Assembly (NCBI GenBank): GCA_041648665.1 | Contig: JBAZOP010000021.1 | Location: forward strand, 1 to 40,303 | Direction: 5' to 3' | Source: a bacterium | GTDB lineage: Bacteria; UBA10199; 2-02-FULL-44-16; JAAZCA01 | Length of the DNA stretch: 40,303 bases | Part shown: piece after piece, positions 1-7,285 of the stretch | How positions within the stretch are numbered: the stretch's first letter is position 1 | Layout: each line of letters begins with the position of its first letter | Notes under the pieces: generated by a model | Told to the model about the DNA's origin: nothing | Seen by the model: only the letters and a program-made list of their open reading frames with translations | Databases searched by the model: none | Made by a program: the position numbers and the translations under genes

Positions 1-1
1 G

Positions 2-331
2 GTCGGCCTCTTCTTCATCGTCATGCTCTTCTTCAACCCGATCATCTCAATCGTGCCGCCGCAGGCCACTTCTCCCGCGCTCATAATCGTGGCCGCGTTC
101 ATGCTCAAGAACATGTCCAAGGTCGAATGGGCGGACTGGACCGAGGCGCTGCCCGCCGTGGTCGCCTGCCTCGCGATACCGCTCACGTACTCGATATCCA
201 ACGGGCTCGCGCTCGGCTTCATACTCTATCCCGTTCTCAAGATAATCACGGGGCGGTGGCGCGAGGCGAACTGGCTGGTCTACGTGCTCGGCGCGCTGTT
301 CGTGCTCAAGTTCATACTGATCTCTAATTAG
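2..331 (+). CDS. NCS2-family purine permease, C-terminal part (5' end outside window)
   Basis: The last 109 residues of an inner-membrane nucleobase transporter, reading in frame from base 2. The stretch NPIISIVPPQATSPALIIV, the following hydrophobic helices and the PLTYSISNGLALGF segment match the C-terminal end of the AzgA/GhxP-type (guanine/hypoxanthine) branch of the NCS2 permeases. These proteins import a purine base with protons. The hypoxanthine phosphoribosyltransferase gene lies convergently about 0.7 kb away and would convert the imported base to a nucleotide, which supports a purine rather than uracil substrate. The exact substrate cannot be read from this fragment. The PilZ gene follows after 13 bases, probably in the same transcript. 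Confidence 0.85.
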   Translation, partial: VGLFFIVMLFFNPIISIVPPQATSPALIIVAAFMLKNMSKVEWADWTEALPAVVACLAIPLTYSISNGLALGFILYPVLKIITGRWREANWLVYVLGALFVLKFILISN

Positions 332-344
332 ATCCGGAGGGGAC

Positions 345-998
345 ATGGCAAAGATGCAAAAAAAGAGCGTCCGCACTATGCTCGAAGGCGCACAGCCGTT
401 TTTCTACATGATGAAGTCGGACGGCTACGAGAAACTCCGGCTCCTGGAGGTGCGCGACGACTCGATAGTGATCGAGCTGCCCAAGGGCGCGCCCATGCGC
501 AGGACCATGCTCGGCATCATCACATTTGCCGACGGGTCGGGCGTGCTGGAGGTCGACGGCAGGGTCGAAGCGGAGCCGGGTGCCGAGGCGGGCAGCATCC
601 GCCTGGCGCTGGATGCATCCAGGTTGAACAAGATGGAGCGCAGGGCCTTTCCGCGAATCTCCTTCGCACCGCCGCTTGAGGCCTCGGCGCGGGCCCAGGG
701 CAGCGCAACCGGGATCCCGGTGAGGATCGTGAACTTGAGCGCCGGCGGGCTCAGGGTCGAATCCGCGGAGAAACTCCCCCCAGACAAGCCGATCTCCTTT
801 CGCATGGAGATCGAGATAGACGACGAGGTGCACGAGCTATCCCCCGAGGGCAGGATAGTCTACGAGATACCGATCGAGGGCGGCCACTCCTACGGCGTCT
901 CGTTCGGCCACGGCGCAAAGAGCGTACAGCTGGGCGACGACGACGAACGCACGGTCGATCTGATCAACATAGTGAACAGGCTGCTGATAAGGGAATAA
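345..998 (+). CDS. PilZ-domain protein (putative c-di-GMP receptor)
   Basis: A 217-residue soluble protein whose C-terminal half is a PilZ domain. The c-di-GMP binding signature is complete: RAFPR (R100 to R104, the RxxxR loop) and NLSAGG (N130, S132, G135, the [D/N]xSxxG motif). The N-terminal ~90 residues form a beta-rich module like the YcgR-N region of two-domain PilZ proteins, though similarity there is only general. A GGAGGGG ribosome binding site sits just before the ATG. PilZ proteins transmit c-di-GMP levels to motility, pili or exopolysaccharide machinery; no partner is encoded nearby, so the output is unknown. It ends five bases from the convergent hpt stop. Confidence 0.85.
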   Translation: MAKMQKKSVRTMLEGAQPFFYMMKSDGYEKLRLLEVRDDSIVIELPKGAPMRRTMLGIITFADGSGVLEVDGRVEAEPGAEAGSIRLALDASRLNKMERRAFPRISFAPPLEASARAQGSATGIPVRIVNLSAGGLRVESAEKLPPDKPISFRMEIEIDDEVHELSPEGRIVYEIPIEGGHSYGVSFGHGAKSVQLGDDDERTVDLINIVNRLLIRE

Positions 999-1003
999 AG
1001 CGG

Positions 1004-1540
1004 TTATTCCTTGAACGCGCCAACGTAAGGCAGGGAGCGGTAGAGGCCCATGGAGTCAAGGCCGTAGCCTATCACGAAGCGGTTCGTGACCTCGAAGCCG
1101 AGATAATCGATCAACTTGCGGGAATCGGTCCCCATCTCCTTGTACAGGAGAGCGGCGACCTTGAGGGATGCGGGGTCCTTGGTCTTAAGATGCGCGATGA
1201 GGTGTCTGAGCGTCCTGCCCGAGTCCACTATGTCCTCGACGAGCAACACGTGTTTGCCCTCGACCGGCTGGGTCATGTCGAACTCCATGCGCACGACGCC
1301 GGTGCTCTTGTCGTGGTCGTAGCTTGAGACCCTGACGAAGTCGCAGGCCAGCGGCCTCTTTGTCCTGCGCACCAGATCCGACATGAAGATGAAGGAGCCC
1401 TTGAGCACGCCCACCACCACCATCTCGCCGGATTCGTAATCGCGATCGATCTCGCGCGCGAGCTCGTCGATGCGTCGCGCGATCTGCTCCTCGCTGATGA
1501 GAACGTCTATCTTCTTCTCAGCCATGTTCGCTCCGCTCAT
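1004..1540 (-). CDS. hpt: hypoxanthine phosphoribosyltransferase
   Basis: Cytoplasmic purine-salvage enzyme that joins hypoxanthine or guanine to PRPP to give IMP or GMP. The PRPP-binding motif VLLVEDIVDSGRTL is intact, and the length (178 residues, or 173 from the second Met) is normal for the family. The first ATG overlaps the pyrF stop as ATGA. A second ATG at 1525 (MAEKK) has GGAG six bases upstream and is equally likely as the real start. It is the last gene of a pyrE-pyrF-hpt cluster of PRPP-linked nucleotide enzymes and faces the purine permease and PilZ genes. Confidence 0.93.
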   Translation of the reverse strand: MSGANMAEKKIDVLISEEQIARRIDELAREIDRDYESGEMVVVGVLKGSFIFMSDLVRRTKRPLACDFVRVSSYDHDKSTGVVRMEFDMTQPVEGKHVLLVEDIVDSGRTLRHLIAHLKTKDPASLKVAALLYKEMGTDSRKLIDYLGFEVTNRFVIGYGLDSMGLYRSLPYVGAFKE

Positions 1541-2268
1541 TCGCCCAAGGTGATCGAGTCGCCGCTGGCTTCAACGAGTTGGTTGCAGAAATCCTGTGCA
1601 GCCTTTCGCATATCGGGCGCGTTGTATATCGCGCGGCCAACGATCGGGTGGTAGTTGGCGCCGGCAGCGTCGATGGCGGCCGAGAGCTCCCCACCCTGGG
1701 AGACGAACCCAGGCGAATAGAACACGGGGTGCGCCCTCTCGCGCTCGAGCATCGCGCGGATCTTGCGGATCGCGGTCGGGTTGTTGCCCGGGACCACGTA
1801 GTCGTTGACGCCCAGCCCCGCCGCTTTCTCGTACAGCTCGACGATCGCCTCGTCGGCGATGAACCCGCCCTCGCTGCGCACGAACTTCTTGTGCGTCATG
1901 AGACCGCCCACTATTACGCCCAGGTCCTCGTTGCGGGCGTAGTCGATCCATGCGCGCTCGGTCTCGGGGCCAGCGTGCGGGAAGATGATCACCGCGTTTA
2001 TACCGGCCTCCCTGCAGATGCGGGCGAAGACCTTGCCCGTATCCGGTATGTCGCTCCCCGCCTTCTGGTGGTCGTAGATGAGCGGTTTGTGCGTATAGCG
2101 CCTGGCGATCTCGACCGCGCGCGGCAGCCCTATGGAGAGCGAGAGCGCGAAGCCCAGCTTATAGCCTCCTATGCCGGGGAGGTCGGCGGTGGCCTTGAGA
2201 AGGGCCTCGTACTGCTCCGCCTCTACGTCGCACGCGGGAATTATGCTCCTTGGCTGGGATATGATCAT
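1537..2268 (-). CDS. pyrF: orotidine 5'-phosphate decarboxylase, divergent type
   Basis: Last enzyme of UMP synthesis (OMP to UMP and CO2), a TIM barrel of 243 residues. Recognised from the motif YDHQKAGSDIPDTG, the late-barrel PGFVSQGGE and the phosphate-binding VGRAIY. In most OMP decarboxylases the catalytic cluster is DxKxxD; here the spacing is D-x2-K-x3-D, so the protein belongs to a divergent subgroup. Its position between pyrE and hpt, with nine bases to pyrE and a 4-base overlap with hpt, supports the assignment. A different TIM-barrel decarboxylase of the same superfamily is the alternative, but the context makes it unlikely. Confidence 0.85.
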   Translation of the reverse strand: MIISQPRSIIPACDVEAEQYEALLKATADLPGIGGYKLGFALSLSIGLPRAVEIARRYTHKPLIYDHQKAGSDIPDTGKVFARICREAGINAVIIFPHAGPETERAWIDYARNEDLGVIVGGLMTHKKFVRSEGGFIADEAIVELYEKAAGLGVNDYVVPGNNPTAIRKIRAMLERERAHPVFYSPGFVSQGGELSAAIDAAGANYHPIVGRAIYNAPDMRKAAQDFCNQLVEASGDSITLGE

Positions 2269-2277
2269 AAAAGCTCC

Positions 2278-2964
2278 TTAAAGAAGTTTCAGGGGGTTCT
2301 CCCCGTAACGTTCGAATTCTTTCTCTATCGCCCGGCCCATCGCCTCTCCGGGCGAGAATTTTTTGAATGCAGCCGGCAGAAATTCCTCTGCGCAGCTGAG
2401 CGCATGATATTCGACGCCCATTTCAGCCAGCGCATCTTTCACGCTCGTGCCGTCGTCGCGCAGCTCCATGCGGCTTGTGAGCCCAACCGCGGCCAGCACT
2501 TTGGCGTCGAGATATTTCAAACTCTCGAGAGCCGAGATCAGCGAACCGCCGGTGGTGGTGACGTCCTCCACCACTATTATATTTCCCTCAGGCGGCGTCA
2601 AAAAATAACGGTCCTTCGGATCGCCGTGCTCCTTTGGTTTGCCGCGGCCCATGGGCAGCGCATATCTGCCCGGGCTGAAATCAGGTCGCGCCTTCGCTCG
2701 TTTGAGCGTAGAGAGAACGCCTATCTTGGAGGCGCCCTCCGGCACCCCATAGAAAGAGTCCGGCTCGAAGCCGAGGTCTTCGGTGAAAGAGATCAGAAAA
2801 TCCGAGAGCATGTCGATGAGGAAGGCGTCGCCGGAGACGGTCCGCCAGTTCACGTACCAGTTGGAGGTGCGGCCGGACTTCAGCGTCACTGGCCTCTCGA
2901 AGAAACCGACGACTCCGTTGTCGAGGATGAAATCTATGAATGCCGCTTTATTAAAAGAACTCAT
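2278..2964 (-). CDS. pyrE: orotate phosphoribosyltransferase
   Basis: Converts orotate and PRPP to OMP, the step before PyrF. The PRPP loop is visible as VVEDVTTTGGS. The frame is open further upstream, through the tRNA-Leu gene, but that extension merely translates the tRNA; the start taken here is the ATG giving MSSFNKAAF (228 residues), where family similarity begins. The tRNA-Leu 3' end is only 19 bases upstream, and no terminator was seen between them, so pyrE may be read through from the tRNA promoter. It heads pyrE-pyrF-hpt. Confidence 0.93.
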   Translation of the reverse strand: MSSFNKAAFIDFILDNGVVGFFERPVTLKSGRTSNWYVNWRTVSGDAFLIDMLSDFLISFTEDLGFEPDSFYGVPEGASKIGVLSTLKRAKARPDFSPGRYALPMGRGKPKEHGDPKDRYFLTPPEGNIIVVEDVTTTGGSLISALESLKYLDAKVLAAVGLTSRMELRDDGTSVKDALAEMGVEYHALSCAEEFLPAAFKKFSPGEAMGRAIEKEFERYGENPLKLL

Positions 2965-2983
2965 GGTCAGCCTTTTTGCTTTG

Positions 2984-3069
<86 letters not shown>

Positions 3070-3130
3070 CTATCAGACGAATCCATGAACTTCTATCATT
3101 ATTTATGAGCGATGCAAGTTCGCGATATCA

Positions 3131-3161
3131 TAAAAAAACACCCAAGGGAATCCCTCGGGCG
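3131..3161 (-). terminator. rho-independent terminator of tRNA-Cys
   Basis: On the minus strand a 10-bp stem (CGCCCGAGGG with CCCTTGGGTG, two G-U pairs) with a three-base loop ATT is followed by seven T residues. It lies 16 bases past the 3' end of tRNA-Cys and before tRNA-Leu, so the two tRNAs are probably transcribed separately. Confidence 0.85.
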
Positions 3162-3176
3162 TATTTGAGTGTCTTG

Positions 3177-3249
3177 AGGCGGCGACCGGAATCGAACCGG
3201 TAGATAACGGTTTTGCAGACCGTCCCCTTAGCCATTTGGGTACGCCGCC
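3177..3249 (-). tRNA. tRNA-Cys (GCA)
   Basis: The reverse complement gives a 73-base tRNA with acceptor stem GGCGGCG/CGCCGCC, anticodon loop CTGCAAA (GCA) and T-arm CCGGTTCGATTCCGG. The discriminator base is U, the identity base of tRNA-Cys. CCA is not encoded. It has its own promoter and terminator. Confidence 0.96.
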
Positions 3250-3260
3250 GAAGTTTCGGG

Positions 3261-3289
3261 ACACTAAATGAAGCAATTACGCCTGTCAA
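3261..3289 (-). promoter_or_regulatory. sigma-70-type promoter of tRNA-Cys
   Basis: Minus strand: a perfect -35 box TTGACA, a 17-base spacer and a -10 box TAGTGT, ending 11 bases before the tRNA 5' end. Position and spacing fit a strong housekeeping promoter. Confidence 0.7.
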
Positions 3290-3350
3290 CACGCGGATTT
3301 CTCCTGAAAAAACCTTGAAGGCAGGCGGCAGACGTGTTAGGAGCGCGGCC

Positions 3351-4055
3351 ATGACGAATCGCATCGCGATAATGCTCACCGCGGCCATCCTTGCCACAAC
3401 ATCCATCGCATCATGCTCGAGCACCGGAAAACCGGATTCGCTTTACGCCAAAGCCAGCGTCGCCGGCCAGCAGACCCTGCTCGAATCCTCCCGCAAGGCT
3501 GCGGAATCCGCGATACGCGCATCGGAACGCTCTGAAAAGAAAGACCTCGCCATGGGCGGGATCGATTCATCCGAACGCTGCCTCATGGCCGCGCCCGAAA
3601 ATCCGGGCTGTTACTACTGGCGCGCGGTCAACACCGGCCTCTACCACAGCGTGCACGTCTCGGACTACCAGAAGGGCGTGAAGCGCATGGTGAGCGACTG
3701 CGAAAAGGTGATAGGGATCGATCCGGACTATGAAAACGCCGGCGCATACCGCATGCTCGGTCAGCTGTACACCAGGCTCCCGCAGACCGCCATACACCCC
3801 GGAAGCGTGATCCGCGACCTGGATCGCGCAGAGGACTATCTGCGCAAGGCGGTGCAGATCTCCCCCGACTATCCCGAGAACCATCTCGCTCTCGCAGAGA
3901 CTCTCTTGGAAAACGGGAAGGCCAAAGAGGCGATGGAGGAGCTCATCCTCTCCAACGAGTTGGCGCCCCAATGGCGCAAGGACATATCCTACGAGCAATG
4001 GCGACACGAGTCGCTTGCGCTCGAGCGCAAGATAGAGGACAAATCCGGAGACTGA
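3351..4055 (+). CDS. TPR-containing lipoprotein, possibly TatT-like
   Basis: A 234-residue exported lipoprotein. The frame is open back into the tRNA-Cys gene, but the ATG at 3351 has GGAG upstream and starts a typical lipoprotein signal (hydrophobic h-region, lipobox IASC, C22). The mature part is alpha-helical with tetratricopeptide-like units, clearest at GAYRMLGQLYTRLP and DYLRKAVQISPDYPENHLALAETL. The order of segments resembles the TatT periplasmic components associated with TRAP transporters, but no TRAP genes are here, so only a TPR scaffold lipoprotein can be claimed. ssb follows after 31 bases with its own AAGGAG site. Confidence 0.75.
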   Translation: MTNRIAIMLTAAILATTSIASCSSTGKPDSLYAKASVAGQQTLLESSRKAAESAIRASERSEKKDLAMGGIDSSERCLMAAPENPGCYYWRAVNTGLYHSVHVSDYQKGVKRMVSDCEKVIGIDPDYENAGAYRMLGQLYTRLPQTAIHPGSVIRDLDRAEDYLRKAVQISPDYPENHLALAETLLENGKAKEAMEELILSNELAPQWRKDISYEQWRHESLALERKIEDKSGD

Positions 4056-4086
4056 TCAAAAGCAACCAACCCACAAGGAGCACAGC

Positions 4087-4515
4087 ATGGCGAGCGTAAA
4101 CAAAGTGATACTCATCGGTAACCTGGGGGCAGACCCGGAGAAGCGCGTGACAGGCTCAGGCCAGGTGGTGACCAACTTCAACATCGCCACCACGGAGCGC
4201 TGGAACGACAAGAGCGGACAAAAACAGGAGCGGACCGAGTGGCATCGCATAGTGGTCTGGGGACAGCAGGCCGAGAACTGCGCCCAGTACCTCTCCAAGG
4301 GCCGACCCGTCTATATCGAGGGGAACCTGCGCACCCGCCAATGGGATGACAAAGAGGGGATCAAACGCTACACGACCGAGGTGATCGCGCAGCGAGTCCA
4401 ATTCCTGGGTTCGCCCACAGGTGAGAAGAGAGATACGACGAACAGCGCACCGTCGGACGCCGGCAACACCGGATCATTCGACCCGGGCAACGGACCGGAT
4501 GACGTTCCATTCTGA
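4087..4515 (+). CDS. ssb: single-stranded DNA-binding protein
   Basis: 142-residue OB-fold protein that coats single-stranded DNA in replication, recombination and repair. The N-terminus MASVNKVILIGNLGADPE, the central TEWHRIVVWGQQAE and GRPVYIEGNLRTRQW are diagnostic of bacterial SSB. The disordered tail ends in the acidic tip DDVPF that docks partner proteins. Length is slightly below E. coli SSB because of a short linker. A strong AAGGAG site precedes the ATG. Confidence 0.96.
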   Translation: MASVNKVILIGNLGADPEKRVTGSGQVVTNFNIATTERWNDKSGQKQERTEWHRIVVWGQQAENCAQYLSKGRPVYIEGNLRTRQWDDKEGIKRYTTEVIAQRVQFLGSPTGEKRDTTNSAPSDAGNTGSFDPGNGPDDVPF

Positions 4516-4531
4516 AAAAACGCGACAGGAG

Positions 4532-5611
4532 TCACGTCTTACCGGCCAGCCAGTCGCCCTTCGCCCTCTTCCGCTCCTTGAGGTCGAACCGCACCCCGAG
4601 CGACATGTACACCGTAAAATCGACCGAGGGCCCTTGGCTCGTTATATCCTCCGCGAACGCGACCTGCCAGGTGAGATCGCCCAGATCGCCGAAGATGTCC
4701 TTCTCCTCCCCCTTGAACCCGATCACCAGGTCCATCGGCATCCCGTCCCATTGATCGAGTCCCGTGCCATGGAGCAGCGGCGTGCCGCCTTCTATCTGGA
4801 CCACTAACGAAAGGGAGGGCAGGATCGACAGCTCGCCCGCGAGCATATAAGAGAACATCTGATTGTACATAAGCTCGTCGATGTACTCGTTTCCGCCGAG
4901 GATAAACCAACCCACGTTCACATATCCGTGCAGCCTCTTCCACGTATTGTCCATGGCGAGCCCTATGCCGAAGTCGGGGCTTCCGCTGCCGAGGCCGCGG
5001 CTCCGCCTGCCGGTCGGAAATTTCAGATCCGCGAACCAGGCGACGGCGGGCAGGTCGTCATCCTGACCGATGAGCTGATGTTTCACGTAGATCGAAACAT
5101 CCCCCAGCCCCCAGTCGACCGATGGAAAATCGAAAGCCGTCCTCCCGCCCGCATCGAGCCTGTAATGAAACTCGCCGTTGGGCACGCGATCCCTGCCGCC
5201 GTTGGGGAACCCGAAGAATTTGTGAAATTTTTGAATGAAACCGTCAAGGAATCCGCCCCACATCTCGTACATCGGGACCTGTATCCCCGCCTCAAGCCCC
5301 CTGCCGAAGCCATAGCTCGCCATCACCGCCAGCCTCCATAGCTCCATGTCTAGGTTGAGCGACGCCTGTGCGTTCGCCTCCTTCTCAAAGAGGTTCGAGT
5401 ATGCGGAGTCGATGCGCACGTCCAGCGTGCCCTCGGGCAGCACCTCCGCCTTCCTCGGGGTGAGGGACAAGTTCTGCAGATAGATCGGATTCTGATTGCG
5501 GCTTACGAACGGACCGAACCCCTCGTATCCGTGCGCAGCCGCCGGCGCGGGGATTACAAAACACACCAGAAAGATCGCGACTGCGATAAGGGGCCGCAAG
5601 GCGTTGCGCAT
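4532..5611 (-). CDS. DUF3187-like outer-membrane beta-barrel protein
   Basis: 359-residue exported protein with a clear signal peptide (MRNALRPLIAVAIFLVCFV to PAAAHG). The start of the mature part, GYEGFGPFVSRNQNPIYLQ, and the long run of alternating amphipathic strands resemble DUF3187 family proteins, whose function is unknown. The ATG overlaps the trxB stop (TGATG), so it is translationally coupled to trxB; a longer frame into trxB lacks support. A barrel is inferred from strand pattern and export signal. Confidence 0.75.
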   Translation of the reverse strand: MRNALRPLIAVAIFLVCFVIPAPAAAHGYEGFGPFVSRNQNPIYLQNLSLTPRKAEVLPEGTLDVRIDSAYSNLFEKEANAQASLNLDMELWRLAVMASYGFGRGLEAGIQVPMYEMWGGFLDGFIQKFHKFFGFPNGGRDRVPNGEFHYRLDAGGRTAFDFPSVDWGLGDVSIYVKHQLIGQDDDLPAVAWFADLKFPTGRRSRGLGSGSPDFGIGLAMDNTWKRLHGYVNVGWFILGGNEYIDELMYNQMFSYMLAGELSILPSLSLVVQIEGGTPLLHGTGLDQWDGMPMDLVIGFKGEEKDIFGDLGDLTWQVAFAEDITSQGPSVDFTVYMSLGVRFDLKERKRAKGDWLAGKT

Positions 5612-6537
5612 CAGCCGTGCTCCTGGAGAAAGCGCTCCGCGTCTATCGCAGCCATGCATCCGGTGCCCGCAGCAGTTATGGCCTGCCGGTACTTCTGGTC
5701 CTGGCAGTCTCCCGCTGCGAACACGCCCTCGACCGAAGTCTTCATGCTGGATTTCTCTGTGACGAGATAACCCTGCTCGTCCATCTCAAGCTGGCCTTTG
5801 AACGGCTTCGTGTTCGGATCGTGGCCGATCGCTATGAAGACGCCGGAACACGCGAGCACCCTCTTCTTGCCCGTCTTCACGTCCTTGAGCCTCACTCCGG
5901 TGACCTCGCCCCTGGAGATGTCTAGTATCTCCTCCACCACCGAGTTCCACGCGAAGGCGATCTTTGGATTTTTCTTCGCTCGATCCCGCATGATCCTGGA
6001 GGCGCGCAGCTCGTCGCGCCGGTGTATCACCGTGACCATCGTGCAGAAGTTCGTGAGGAAGAGGGCCTCTTCTATGGCGGTGTCTCCTCCGCCCACCACG
6101 CAGACTTCCTTGCCGCGATAGAAGAAACCGTCGCAGGTCGCACATGCGGAGACGCCCTTGCCGTAGAGCGGCTTCTCCGAGGGAAGCCCCAACCAGCGCG
6201 CGGAGGCTCCGGTGGCTATGATCAGCGCCATCGTCTCGAGCCGTTTGCCCTCGACCTCGAGGACGAACGGCCTCTTCGCAAGCTCGGCCTTTGCGACCTC
6301 TCCCGACATGAAGCGCACGCCCACCCTCTCCGCCTGCCTGCGCATGGAGTCCATGAGCACAGGCCCTGCGATCGGGTCGACGAAACCGGGAAAATTCTCC
6401 ACGTCGGAGGTGATCGTGAGCTGTCCGCCCGGCTGCATCCCCTCTATGACGACCGGATTCAGATTGGCCCGCGCAGCGTATATCGCTGCGGTCAGCCCAG
6501 CGGCTCCAGCCCCGACGATTATCACTTTTTCAGCCAT
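5611..6537 (-). CDS. trxB: thioredoxin reductase
   Basis: Cytoplasmic FAD- and NADPH-dependent enzyme that keeps thioredoxin reduced. Visible in order: FAD site GAGAAGL near the N-terminus, redox-active pair CATC in SACATCDGFFYRG, NADPH site VVGGGDTAIEEA, and C-terminal FAD-contacting GDCQDQKYRQAITAAGTGCMAA. The ATG at 6537 (MAEKVIIVG) follows an AAGGGGG site and gives 308 residues, normal for the low-molecular-weight type; an upstream ATG at 6567 adds ten residues without support. It is followed by the overlapping DUF3187 gene. Confidence 0.95.
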   Translation of the reverse strand: MAEKVIIVGAGAAGLTAAIYAARANLNPVVIEGMQPGGQLTITSDVENFPGFVDPIAGPVLMDSMRRQAERVGVRFMSGEVAKAELAKRPFVLEVEGKRLETMALIIATGASARWLGLPSEKPLYGKGVSACATCDGFFYRGKEVCVVGGGDTAIEEALFLTNFCTMVTVIHRRDELRASRIMRDRAKKNPKIAFAWNSVVEEILDISRGEVTGVRLKDVKTGKKRVLACSGVFIAIGHDPNTKPFKGQLEMDEQGYLVTEKSSMKTSVEGVFAAGDCQDQKYRQAITAAGTGCMAAIDAERFLQEHG

Positions 6538-6739
6538 CCCGACCCCCTTTTTGCTTCGGCCGCTCAATCTGGAGAAATATTATGGAAAAATCAAGGCGAT
6601 GAAGCCCTTTTATTTCTGCGTCAAGAAACCCGACAACAAGCCAACGTATTCTCAAATCGATATATATATGAAGTAAGGAAAAAAACCTCATTGGCCACTG
6701 TAATCAACAAGTTGAATATATGCGGCGACCGTGCGATCA

Positions 6740-6755
6740 TGGCATGGAACTTGCT
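6740..6755 (+). promoter_or_regulatory. sigma-54 (-24/-12) promoter of the Cys-rich secreted protein
   Basis: TGGCATGGAACTTGCT matches the sigma-54 consensus TGGCACGNNNNTTGCW at every specified base except one (C to T). GG is at 6741-6742 and GC at 6753-6754, with correct spacing. Predicted transcript start is near 6766, giving a 28-base leader to the ATG at 6794 that contains GAGGTGG. It lies in an AT-rich stretch (about 6590-6770) that otherwise shows no gene. No TCGCAGCACC site was found upstream. Confidence 0.65.
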
Positions 6756-6793
6756 GTAAAATAAGGTGATATCTCTTGAACATGAGGTGGCCC

Positions 6794-7174
6794 ATGAGAC
6801 GGTATGCCCTCATATTGCTGCTGGCGTTATCCATGGCTGTCCTGCCGCTCATGGGCAGGGCTCAGGACGATTCATCAGCCGGTTCAACGACAGGATCCGA
6901 CGCGGCAGCCAGCTGTGCGAAGATACAGATGGGCGCCGTGACCGGAGGAGAAGAATCCGGCGAAGAAACGGGAGAAGCAACCGATGACGAAGCCTTGCAG
7001 GACTATTACGATTACCAGGACTCTGCAGGGTCTGAGCAGCAGACAACCGAATACAACTGCAACGAACAGCTCAACGAAGACGGGACTCTCACCTGCTTCT
7101 GCGGCGAAACGCCGATCGTGTGCACGGTCGAGGGAGAGGATGTCTATTGCCCCGAATGTCAAAACGCTCAATAA
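6794..7174 (+). CDS. small secreted Cys-rich acidic protein, function unknown
   Basis: 126 residues from the ATG giving MRRYALILLLALSMAVLPLMG, a clear signal peptide ending near GRA-QDD. Earlier in-frame starts (TTG 6776, ATG 6782) are possible, but this ATG has GAGGTGG at good spacing. The middle is Ser/Glu/Asp/Tyr-rich and probably disordered. Seven cysteines are present in the mature part, six of them clustered in the last ~40 residues (YNC, TCFC, IVC, YCPEC), suggesting a disulfide-bonded or metal-binding knot. I do not recognise the family. It sits behind a sigma-54 promoter and 111 bases before comM. Confidence 0.65.
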   Translation: MRRYALILLLALSMAVLPLMGRAQDDSSAGSTTGSDAAASCAKIQMGAVTGGEESGEETGEATDDEALQDYYDYQDSAGSEQQTTEYNCNEQLNEDGTLTCFCGETPIVCTVEGEDVYCPECQNAQ

Positions 7175-7187
7175 GCCCTGCCCAGTT

Positions 7188-7218
7188 TCGCAGCACCCCT
7201 ATAGCGAATCGCAGCACC
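7188..7218 (+). promoter_or_regulatory. tandem TCGCAGCACC sites upstream of comM (putative enhancer)
   Basis: Two exact copies of TCGCAGCACC at 7188-7197 and 7209-7218, 21 bp apart (two helical turns, same DNA face). They lie about 66-96 bases before the predicted transcript start of the comM sigma-54 promoter, where enhancer-binding activators bind. A third exact copy is at 24024-24033, upstream of another sigma-54 promoter. The activator is not encoded in the window. Confidence 0.5.
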
Positions 7219-7257
7219 TGCGGTTGTCGCCGCACCTGAAATCGCTGAGGAATTTGC

Positions 7258-7273
7258 CGGCACGCTGCTTGCT
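7258..7273 (+). promoter_or_regulatory. sigma-54 (-24/-12) promoter of comM
   Basis: CGGCACGCTGCTTGCT matches the sigma-54 consensus at all specified bases except the first. GG is at 7259-7260 and GC at 7271-7272. The predicted start is near 7284, only two bases before the comM ATG, so the message from this promoter would be leaderless. Confidence 0.65.
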
Positions 7274-7285
7274 ATAGCTGTCTGC

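Noticed and set aside
3213..3350. N-terminal extension of the TPR lipoprotein beginning inside tRNA-Cys
   Set aside because: It would bury the lipoprotein signal; the ATG at 3351 has a ribosome binding site and a proper lipobox follows.
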